From: Elephas maximus indicus
Lineage: Eukaryota > Chordata > Mammalia > Proboscidea > Elephantidae
Direction: 5' to 3'
NCBI RefSeq assembly: GCF_024166365.1
Contig: NC_064819.1
Span: 150,976,293 to 151,040,292, forward strand
DNA length: 64,000 bases
This document shows positions 38,301 through 50,300 of this stretch, one piece after another (positions within the stretch are counted from its first letter, which is position 1; every line of letters starts with the position of its first letter). Under the pieces are notes generated by a model. That model ran no database searches. It saw only the letters and a list, made by a program, of their open reading frames with translations, and was not told where the DNA came from. The translations under genes were made by a program, and so were the position numbers.

Positions 38301-41300
38301 GCTACACCATCTTGAGTGAAGTTGGTCTATCTCTTTCTTGTTCACCTACCAGCCCGTCTCTTCCTTGTTTATTCGGAAGCAGCAGGAAGTCTCACATGAC
38401 CTTTCTGAAGTGTGTTAGTCAACTTTTCCCTTAGCAGCACAGCATGCCTTCCCTAAATGGCTGCCTCTCTCTCCATTTTGGAGCAAGCTTCTGCCTTAAC
38501 TTTGCTCTGGGAAGTTTTGTAACTTTGGAAATCACTGAGGTCATTGGTACTTCTTTGCTTGAGTATCCCTCCCCATAAATCTGGTCTTTTGAGTGTCAAG
38601 TTTTTTTTTTCTAGTAGAAAAAGTATGAAGCAATAAAGAGTTAATGTTTATGATGAGCTACTACTACTTTACATAGGATGTTTAACCTTCTTACTGATAA
38701 AAGCTTTTCTTGTCTCTTTTTCCATTTTAGAAGACAGAGTACATTTGGCAGATTTCAGAAAATTAGAATGGCTTTTTCCAGAAACAACAGCAAATTTTGA
38801 TAAACTGTTAATTCAGTATCGGGGATTTTGTGGTTACACGTTTGCTACAACAGATGGTCTTCTCCTTCCAGGTAGATAATTGGAAATAATATTGCTCCCG
38901 TCCTCCATTTTTTTAATATGAAATGCTGTCATTGTCACTCACTTATTCACTTTGTAAAACTTTATGAAATCAAATGGTGAACTAGAAGAGAAGCTACAAA
39001 GATCTTGACAAAGTCTTGTTTTTGAGGTGCTCATGGTATTATCTGGGAGACTGACAAACAAGAAATTACAAGTGACAAATGATGGAATGTGTATATTATG
39101 AAATACAGATGCTACAGTGCTATAAAAGGAGGAATAATTTGTATGTCCAATGTAGGATTTCAGAAATGTTAGGCAGCATTACTAAAATATGTATAATCTT
39201 CCAAAGTAATTACTTGAAAGAACACTAATTTTTTTAAAATAATTTCTATTGTGCTTTATGAGAAAGTTTACAAATCAACTCAGTCTGTCACATATAAGCT
39301 TATATACACCTTGCTACATACTCCCATTTACTCTCCCCCTAATGAGTCAGCCCTCTCCCTTCTTCTAGTCTCTCCTTTCATGACCATTTTGCCAGTTTCT
39401 AACCATCTCTACCCTCCCATCTCCCCTCCAGACAGGAGATGCCAATACAGTCTCAAGTGTCCACCTGATACAAGTAGCTCACTCTTCATCAGCATCTCTC
39501 TCCAGCCCATTGTCCAGTCCCTTCCATGCCTGATGAGTAGTCTTCGGGAATGGTTCCTGTCCTGGGCCAACAGAAGGTTTGGGGACCGTGACCGCTGGGA
39601 TTCTTCTAGTCTCAGTCAGACCATTAAGTCTGGTCTTTTTATGAGAATTTGGGGTCTGCATCCCACTGTTCTCCTGCTCCCTCAGGAGTTCTCTGTTGTG
39701 TTCCCTGTCAGGGCAGTCATCAGTTGTGGCCGGGCACCATCTAGTTCTTCTGGTCTCAGGATGATGTAAGTCTCTAGTTCATGTGGCCCTTTCTGTCTCG
39801 GGCTCACAGTTATCATGTGACCTTGGTGTTCTTCATTCTCCTTTGATCCAGATGGGTTGAGACCAATTGATGCATCTTAGATGGCTGCTTGTTAGCATTT
39901 AAGACCCCAGACGCCACACTTCAAAGTGGGATGCAGAATGTTTTCATAATAGAGTTTATTATGCCAATTGACTTATAAGTCCCTTTAAGCCATAGTCCCC
40001 AAACCCCCGCCCTTGCTCCGCTGACCTTCGAAGCATTCAGTTTATCCCGGAAACTTCTTTACTTTTGGTCCAGTCCAGTTGAGCTGACCTTCCCTGTATT
40101 CAGTATTGTCCTTCCCTTCACCTAAAGTAGTTCTTATCTACTAACTAATCAGTAAATAACCCTCTCCCGCCCTCCCTCCCTCCTCCCTCTTGTAACCACA
40201 AAAGAATGTGTTCTTCTCAGTTTATACTATTTCTCAAGAACTTATAATAGTGGTCTTATACAGTATTTGTCCTTTTGCAACTGACTGATTTCACTCAGCA
40301 TAATGCCTTTCAGGTTCCTCCATGTTATGAAATGTTTCACAGATTCGTCACTGTTGGAAGAACAGTAATTTTGACTGATGTATTTATTAAAAATTTTTTT
40401 GGTCACTTTATAGTTATATCCTACTAACATAGGTTAGGATTTCTCTATAAATCAAATCCCTGTAAGGAAATGGCCAGTATTTTATCAAGAAAAATTTCTC
40501 CATAATGTATGTTTTACTAGAGCTTTCCCAAAACAGAGTAAATCAGAAAGTGAGAGGAGGTGCTGTGTGAATTGGAAATAGCAAGAAGCCTGCTAGGTTT
40601 AGAATGAAAGCAGTTTGACAAGATTATTTTCTATTTGCCTTCCACCATTAAACTCTTTCCTTTTCTTATTTGTTTGTTATTTCTTTTGTCATGTTACAAT
40701 TGGGTGTTACTTTTTTTCACCAAAAAAATTATTGGGATCGTGTGCATACAGGTCAGAGAACATACAAGATGACTTTTTATGGCATTACATTTTTTTATAA
40801 TGGAGTAACAAAGGTTTACAATGGGGGTCTGAGATAATAGAATTCTGAGGCCCAGTGAGTGTCAGCAATGTACTAGGGAGAGAACAACTAAGAGCCATGT
40901 AGAAGTAAAAAGCAAGTGAATATAGATGGCTTCTTTCTTTTCTTTTGCCTTTTTTTCTTAGACAAAATTAAAAGGTAAAGAAGGCATGCGTGAGACACAT
41001 ACAGAAACATGGGTGTGGGGGTGAACAACAGAGGTGGCATTATGTGGTTGAAAAAGCAGTGGCCTAGGATTGAGGAACCCAGTAACCATTGCCGTCGAGA
41101 GCCTGGTTTCTAGTCCCAGTTGTACCATTAGTGAACTGGGTAACTTTTAGCAAGTCTCATGCCTTCTCTGGACCTCAGTTTCCTCACCAGGAAGATGAGA
41201 AGGATCAATCAGGAGATCTGTAAGGTCTCTTCCAGCTTCCACAAACTGATTGTAAGAAAGATGGAGAAAGAAAAGTGGAAGGGCTTGCGGGGCTATAGGT

Positions 41301-44300
41301 TTCAGACTAAATAAGCTAGTCGTGACCACCTGCCAGTGGGGAGATTGTTTTCTGTGCAGCAGCAACCTGGATTATCTCAGAGGAATTCTGTAGGATTTCC
41401 CTCTTTCCATTTGGGACTGCAAACCACATGGCTTAAATCCCAAGGTAGCACTGTGGCTTACCAGTCAGGGTCCCGTTCAGATGATTTCATTGACTTCATT
41501 GCCTTCTACACTTTCCTTTGTTCACTCCATTTCTACTACACAGGCCTTCTTTCTGTCTTGACCGTCCAACGTCCACTCTCAACTCAGAGACTTTGTATTT
41601 GCTATTCCCTCTGCTTGGAAAGTTCTCCCCACGCATAGCTATATGCCTTGTCCCTTCACTTATTCAGCTCTCCCTGACCATCCTATTTAAGTAGAAATCT
41701 CACCCTCCTTGTTTTTACTGTGTGTTTAACCTGCTTTATTTTTATTATTATTTTTCATAGTGCTGATCACTCTCTGATCTGTGACATTTTTGCTATCTGT
41801 TCCTACTAGAGTATAAGCTTCATGAGGGCAGGTACTTTGTTTCCTTCTATATCCTTGGTGACTAGAACAGTACCTGACACATAGTGGGTCAAAAACTATT
41901 TGTTGAATAAATGAAAAAATAATAAGATAGTATTGCTGTTTTCTATATAATTCCCACAAACTATATGGACCAGATTTAATAATTCATATTTTATGTAGTA
42001 TTTTTTACAGTAGGAAATATTTTTTAATCTGTAAATTTGAATGTTGGGAAAAAAGTTATATTTTTTTGCAGTTCTTACAGAATTAAGGCAATTCCTATAG
42101 TAGTTAGTTTAATTTAAGATTTGAAAAATTTATCAGATGACTAAGTAGCTTCTTGTAGAAGATTTTTTAAATAGCTTGCATATGGATAGTAAAAAAGTAT
42201 TTTTATATAGGTGTATTTGAAAATCATATTTTAAAGTAAAATTAAATATATAAGCAATTTAGAATAAATTTCACATAAAATATGATTTAATACAATGTAT
42301 AAAAATTGCTAATTACAACATTTTAGCAAATCAAAAACATAAGGGATATGTTAAAAATGGAGTGAATAGGGAATGGCTCTATGGGTATACTGCAAACATA
42401 GAATCACTTAATATTTCATAGCCAATTCAGTTTCTTCCCTTAATTTTCAGGAAATCCAGCAATTGGAATTTTGAAATATAAAGAAAAGTATTACACTTTC
42501 AATACCAGAGACGCTGCATATTCATTTGCACAAAATCCTGAAAAATATATTGATTTGATTAGAGAACAGGCCAAAAAAAATGCAGAATTAATTCAGCTAC
42601 TAGAACTTCATCAACAGTTTGAAACCCTCATTCCATATTCTCAGGTAAGCAGGGTTGATAGGCTAAGAATTTATGACCTTTAAAAAGTACAGTTAATTAA
42701 AGGTTATATTTTATTGTAGAATGGTTCTTAAGTCCAGGAAGAGACAAGGTCAAATGAAGGCCTTTATAGTTTTTCTGAAAGGGATTTACAACTGAAAACA
42801 GAAACTAAGTAATTCACAGCGAATAATAAAAACAAGATACAGAGCCAAACTGATGAACTTATAGGCTGGAACCATCTGAAAGAGAAAGGCTTCACTTAGT
42901 TAAATAATTGAAACTATGGCATTTCCTTACCTAAAGTTGAAGGAGCTCGGCACAGATACCGTAGGTGATATCTTCCTTATACTCAGAGTTGTAAAACAAG
43001 TTAAAAGGTTTTAAATAGTAATAGTCTCAAAGGGCACAAAATGGATCTGCGGGTGCTTTTCTTTATATGTCTGTGCCTATTCATTCAACAGATATTTACT
43101 GAGCTACTTACATCTGTACCAGGCACTATTCTTGGCATAGGGGATTTAGTAGTGAACAAAACAGATGAAAAATTCCTATCTGCATGGAGCTTGCATTCTA
43201 ATGCTCTATATTCTTCTAATTTTCTTCCTCTTTGTCATTTCCACTGTTCACTTTTCTGTCTCTCCTCCTTCTTCAGCTTTTCTCTTTTAAACTCACTAAA
43301 ATAAAAACCTGAAATACATGATTTAAAATGTTTACTGTTCGTTATTCTATCTTCATTTTAACTATGAAGTGGGTGGTTTTGGTATGGCTGACTAGGTCAG
43401 CAGGGATCCAGGCAGTAACTGGTTAGAGGACTGTTGGACTTGTGACAGTGAGGTACAGAAGGTAAAGCTGCACACTTGGCCAGGAAGACTGGAAACAATG
43501 CTAAGGACAAAGTGGTCTGAGAAGGGGAGAGAGAGCTGTGCAGTCAGGACCCTGGACAGCTCAGTTGCAGCTGTCTCAGATTGTGCTACCAGTCTGCTGA
43601 TGATAAACTCTAACTGCCATTTTGGGTGAAGCTTTCTGGATTCTTCCTCTTGTAAAGAAAGATTAGCTTTGTCTGTTTAGTATCCTTCTATATGTGAACC
43701 AAGAGTTAGGCCTACAATTTTTGGCTCAACTGAGAGGTAAATCTCAAAATAAAAACATCAATAAACTCCAGTACATGAAGCTTTTCACTTACCCATATTC
43801 CTGCTAGCACTTCCTGCTACCTGGAGTTATAGTTTTTGCCAATCTGATGAATATAAAATGATATCTCATTTATTGTTTTATCCATTAATTGATATAATAG
43901 AGTCTACTGATAGAGTAGCATAGACAATCATAACATCTGCAAACATTGACAGTTTTTCCCAAACTTTATACCTTTTATTTCTTTTTCTTATTACATTGAC
44001 AAGCAGTTCAGTGTTGACTAGAAGTCGTGAAGTTGGGCATCTTTTATTTCTTATCCCAAAATGAATACTTTGGACGCTTCATAATTAAGCATGATGTTTG
44101 CTAGAATAATTCCAATGATTTTATCAAGTTAAGCGTTTCCTCTCTTTTCTTATGTGGTTAATTTCTTATGTGGATGATTTTAAAATTATATCAAATTTCT
44201 GCATCTTTTGAGATGACTGTCTTTCACCCTTTATTAGTGCGGTGAATTATATTAATTTATTTTTATGATTAAGCCAATGCATTACTGGGATCAATTCTAC

Positions 44301-47300
44301 TAGATTCTGGTGTATTTTTTCTTTTTCTTTTTTAAAATACATTGTTGGATTCAGTTTGCTGATTTTTCTTCTGAATTTTTATGTCTGTGTCTCTGAGTGA
44401 GACTGGCCTATGAATTTCCTTTCTTGTACTGTCTTTATACAGTTTTGATGTCCAGGTCTATACATTTTATAAATGAGTCTAGAAGTGTGCCTTCTTTTTC
44501 TATTTCTGAAAGACTTTATGTAAGATTAGAATTATATGGTTAAACATACCGGTAAAGCTCTCTGGGCTTTTCTTTTTTGATTGGAAAAATGTTAATTACT
44601 GATTCAACTACTCATTTTAACTTTATTCTCAAAAGTTGTTCACAGTATCCTTTCATTATTTGTTTAACCTCTATATTCTATCCCTTAAAAAATTCCTGAT
44701 ATTGTTTATTTGAGCCTTCTTTCTTTTTATTTCAATTAATCTTGCTAGAGATCTATTTTATTAGTCTTTTCAAAGAATCAGCTTTTGGCTTTGATCCTAT
44801 TTCATGTTTGCTTTCATTTTATATTTTCTGCTCTTATATTTATCATTTCCATTTCTAATCTGCTCCAAAAGACTTCTTGAAAGTGTTAAAAAGCAAAGAT
44901 GTCACTTTGAGGATTAAGGTGTACCTGACCCAAGCCATAGTGTTTTCAGTCGCCTCATATGCATGTGAAAGCCGGACAATGAATAAGGAAGACTGAAGAA
45001 GAATTGATGTCTTTGAATTATGGTGTTGGAGAATATTGTCTATACCATGGACTGCCAGAAGAACAAACAAGTCTGTCTTAGAAGAAGTACAGCCAGAGTG
45101 CTCCTTGGAAGTGAGGATGGCAAGACTTCGTCTCATGTACTTTGGACACATTATCAGGAGGGACCAGTCCCTAGAGAAGGACATCATGCTTGGTAAAGTA
45201 TAAGGTCAGCGAAAAAGAGGAAGACTCTCAACAAGATGGACTGACACAGTGGCTGCAACAATGAGCTCAAGCAAAACGACGATTGTGAGGATGGTGCAGG
45301 ACTGGGCAGTGGTTCGTTCAGTGTATATAGGGTCACTATGAGTTGGATACAACTCGACGGCACCTAACAACAAGAAGTTTATTTTATTCTTCTTTTGGTT
45401 TTCTAAGTTGTAAAACTGGATCCTTAGCTTATTATTGTTTAGCCTTTTATTTCTTATTTAAGACAATAAATTTCCTTTTTGTTATACATGAGCTGTATTT
45501 CACATACTTTTGAACACAGCTATTTTCATCATTGTTCATTTCTAAGTATTTTCTGATTCCTTTTAGGATTTCTTCTTTAATTTATGGGTTATTTAAAAGT
45601 ATGTTTATTAGTTTTCTCACAAAGGAGATTTTCCATTTTGCAATGCAAATTAATTACTTTATTATTGATATAGAATTTTATTACATTATGGTAGAATCTC
45701 TTTTTAACTTCAGCTTTCATGGAACTTTTAAAATACACTTTTCTTTCTTATAAATGTGTTTATGTATTTCCTTTAAAAAAAAGTATATGTGTGTGTGTAT
45801 CTATAGATAGATATAAATACATAAGAATGTGGAAGCATAATATGGCCATTTGTCACAAAAAGCCTCAGTGCTACTTCTGGCAGAAAATTGATATGTTCAC
45901 TTTTCAAATTACTACCAAATTTATTTTCCCAAGACATTGGTTCTCAAATTTATTGAAATTGTAGAGCCCTGGAGATTGTAGTTCTTTTTGAAGAGCCCCA
46001 TGAACGTTGCTATATTAAACTTAATATATATAATTTGATGTTCAATTAAATACTGTGTTATACTAAATTAAATTTAGAAAAAATTATACAAAGAGCCAAC
46101 AATTTTTTAAAAAAATTATGAGAGAAAAATTTACAACAGAAGAAATTATAGTAATTAATTTTTCTGCAAATTGGAAAAATGTCATTCACCATTTTACTGT
46201 GAGTTTAAAAATACTCAATGCATTATCTGTAAGATGAAAATCCAAACTCCTTGGCTTGGCATTCAAGGCCCACTGTCTTTTTATCTTCTTTTTTTCTGAT
46301 TAATTTTGGTCATGACTTCTCAGTGTCAGAAAAACCATAAGTTATATACTGGCCTCAAACCTGATCTGCCACCTTTGTTTAGCCTGGTCTTCTACTTCTA
46401 AAAAGATAATTAAAAAAAAGAATTCTCTTATAGATGTAAAAATTAATGTATTTAAGATTATACTCTATCCATTAATTAATGAGGGAACCAGGCAGATGTT
46501 ATAATCTGTTCAAAAGGAATCCTAAGAACAGACACATATATAGATCATGAATATTGAAATGAGTATGCAAAAGGAGGCTACACTAATTTTTCTACAGAGA
46601 GAAAGGGAAGTGAACCTCTACAGGCAGGACAGAATTCTTGTCCATAAACAAGAATTATTTTACTTTGCTTTCACTTATTTACAGCTTCCAGTTTTGTAAA
46701 ATTGCTCAAAGGCAGAGAAAGGCTAGAATCAGATAAGTGGGAACGGTGTGCTATATGTAGACAGTGCATAGTCATCCATTGAATCGCTATTTTTCCCTCC
46801 ATACCTAGTCTTGTTTTTCCTTTTCTTTCTGCCTATTTAATTTCCATCTGTTCTCCAGTGACCTTCAATACTGATGGAAATGAGTTTCCTCCCCTTATAG
46901 TTCATAAAGTCCTTATTGTCTCATTACTTACTTGTCATTTACTCATATAAAACCTACCTAGTGCCATCGACTCATGTATTATTGTTAATTATCTCTTCAG
47001 CATGCTTTTACTTACCGAAATTTATCTATATCATAAGATCATTTTGAAGGCAGTAATTTTATCTTATGTTAAATGATAGACACTTAGTGATGATCTGTTG
47101 CTTGATTTGGGGAAAGAAGTTAATCTCTTCTCCCTCCTCTTCACTGAGTTCCTTAAACCTCTACCACCCCTTCTAACAACTTCCTTAGGCATAATCATAT
47201 CTTGGGTTAGCCTGGAATTATTGAAGACCTAATATCTGAATAGTGAGCTTCTGCAGTATGTCAATAAAAAACCAACATATTCTACTAAAAAAATCTTGAA

Positions 47301-50300
47301 TAATAATCTGCTATGTATGACTCAAGGGTAACATTTTTTTTAAATGTACGCATAGTTCTAGTTCAGTATCCTAATGTAGTTTTAATACTTTAAACAGATG
47401 TGATTTATAGCTAATATTTAAAAACTTTTTAAATTTCTATCCATTTCCAATTCACTTATGCTACCAATTGTGGAAATTATGGAGGGACATTTAATTTGGG
47501 AATGAATGATGTTAGATCATGCCCTTCCAAAATATACATCTTACATCCTATATTCAGTTCACAAAATCAGGTACAAAGACATACTGCTCGGAAAAATAAG
47601 TATGTCTAACTTACTAATTATGGCCTTATTTTCTTTGCTGCTATTTACAAATACCCTCTGTGTTAAAAAATTGTTTTTCTAATCTTTTGTCAATTTTACC
47701 TAAATTTTTAGTTGTCTGTAAATAATGCTTTTTTTAAACAAATACTAATAACAGAATTCTATTTCTTTAGATGAAAGACGTTGACAAACATTATATAAAA
47801 CCAATTACAAAGTGTGAAAGTAGCACACAGACAGATACGCACATATTGCCACCAACTATTTTGAGATCATATGAATGGAATGAATGGGAATTAAGAAGAA
47901 GAGCTATACAACTGGTTTGTAACAATATTTTCTAGAGTTAATTTTAGGTTGGAGAATTTTAATATGTTGTTACTCATATTAAATTGTATATATAAAAGAA
48001 TGAGTTCCATGCAGAGTTTTTGCTAACATAAAATCAATTAATATAATTTATAATTTTGCCAGCTTTATGTTGCAGAATTGTCCTCTAAGAATAGATAAAA
48101 ATACAGAAACATGGGTTGTTGTTCTATGCCATCTAGTTGATTCCGACTCATAGCAACCCTGTATGACAGAGTAGAACTGACCCATAGGATTTCCTAGGCT
48201 GTAATCTCTACAGGGAAACCCTGGTGGCCTAGTGGTTAAGTGCTATGGCTGCTAACCAAGAGGCTGGCAGTTCGAATCTGACAGGCTCCTTGGAAACTCT
48301 ATGGTGCAGTTCTGCTCTGTCCTGCAGGGTGTCTATGAGTCAGAATCGACTTAATGGCAGTTGGTTTGGTTTGGGGTAATCTCTACAGAAGTAAATTACC
48401 AGGTCTTTTCTCTCAAGGAGCTACTCTTGGGTTTAAACCACTGACCTTCCTGTTAGCAGCTGAGTCCTTAACCATTGTGCCACCAGAACTCCTTAGCATG
48501 GGACTACTCTCAAATTATACAAGCCAGTAACTAGAACAATGATAGTTGCTGTCCTATATTTGTATATATCCAAACTAGTTTTAAAACTTGGTGCCAGTAT
48601 TTGAAGCACTCCCAACATCCTCTAATCATTTAGAGTATACTCTTCTCTCTTTGGACTTTTTAAAAATGTTATATTTTATTTTTATTATTGTACTTTAGAT
48701 GAAGGTTTGCAGAACAAACTAACTTCTCATTAAAGAGTTAGTACACGTATTGTTTTGTGACACGGGTTACCAACCCCATGACATGTCAACACTCTCCCTT
48801 CTTGACCTGGGTTCCCTATTACCAGCTTTCCTGTCCCCTCCTGCCTTCTAGTCCTTGCCCCTGGGCTGGTGTTCCCCTTTAGTCTCGTTGTGTTTTATGG
48901 GCCTGTCTAATCTTTGACTGAAGGGTGAACCTCTGGAGTGACTTCATTACTGAGCTAAAAGGGTGTCTGGGGGCCATACTCTTGGAGTTTCTCTAGTCTC
49001 TGTCAGGCCAGTAAGTCTTTGGACCTTTTTAAGGAATAGAATGTTACCTCTGTTGTATCACAGATACTATTCCCCTCTTATTGTCAGCATATTCTCTCCA
49101 GACACTGGTTTCCCTCATCCTTCTGATTCTCAGTCACCTTAAAGCCTATCTTAGAAACTCTCATCCCTACTAACTCAGTGGAATTCTCCCAACTCACCCC
49201 TTTTTAGAATATCTTTTATTTAAAAAAACAAATGTTTATTTTATGCTGCTGCCTTTTCTTAGAATATTTTATCTATATCTTTAATTGAAACCAGTTATGG
49301 CACTTATTTACAGCTTGCTGTATAGCAAGGGACTCAGCTACCATCGCTTGTGTTTGGCAGAGACTCAAAGGCAGGCAAGGGAGTGGGAAAGCTTTACAGT
49401 GAAAAAAAATAAAAAGGCTTCATGTGCTCCGATTAGAGGTTGTTGACATGGGAAAGTTAGAGGAGGGCTAACTAGAAGTGGGGCATCTTATGGGATTGGT
49501 TTGGGGAGCATATTTGGCTTTCTCTGATAGATCTAAAAAAAAAAGAGTTGGAAATAGGGGAGGGGCAAAAATAGGGAAGCTGGTAGTCATTGACCAAGTC
49601 TGGGCTGACTGCTGCAGAGGTTGTGATTTGGCTCCCCAGACTGATTGCTGCAGAGGTTGTGGGTCAGAACTCTATTGTCATATATGGTTCTACATTGTCC
49701 ATTTGCATATACTGTCTCTTATAGGCCTCCCCCTAACCACAACATTTCCCTTGCCATCCTTTCTGGTGGTAGCCTTTCGGTCCTCTGGTTTTCTGGGATA
49801 AGGAAGGAAGTATTACATCCTGACACATCTTCCAGATCACTGTTGTATAAATGTTCCCATTAGCCACTTCATGGCCACTGCAGTTCATGAACCCCCTCCC
49901 CCATATTCCTATTATTTACCAAATTCACGTGAGTTCATCAGACATTTATTGGGAGATAGATAAATAGATATAGATATCCTACTACTTGTTGTTCAGGAGC
50001 TAATAGTCTAGCAAGTGATACTGATACACTAAAAATTTTAGTACCTTTTGGTTGGTGATAAAACAGAAGCTAATACAAATATTATTCAAATTTACACACC
50101 AACCAATAAGGCCAAAGATGAAGAAATTGAAGATTTTTACCAACTTCTGCAGTCTGAAATTGATCAAACATGCAATCAGGATACACTGATAATTACTGGT
50201 GATTGGAATGCGAAAGTTAGAAATGAAGAAGAATCGATAGTTAGAAAATATGGCCTTGGTGCCAGAAACTATGTCGGAGATTTCATGATAGAATTTTGCA

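Larger units (their letters stand above)
38872..42450 (+). other. CFAP206 intron after coding exon 9 (3.6 kb)
   Basis: It contains a minus-strand L1 3' part (39236-40360), a MIR-like piece (41050-41240) and an L2 3' end (41490-41910); the rest is AT-rich. Confidence 0.75.
42645..47770 (+). other. CFAP206 intron after coding exon 10 (5.1 kb)
   Basis: It holds an L2-like fragment (43070-43210), an old minus-strand L1 split by an RTE (43900-45770) and another L2-like piece (about 46215-46390). 46400-47770 shows nothing recognisable. Confidence 0.75.

Noticed and set aside
39251-39769. 172-codon plus-strand open frame, the second longest in the window
   Set aside because: It is the antisense of an L1 3' UTR, matching 19437-19969 in reverse.
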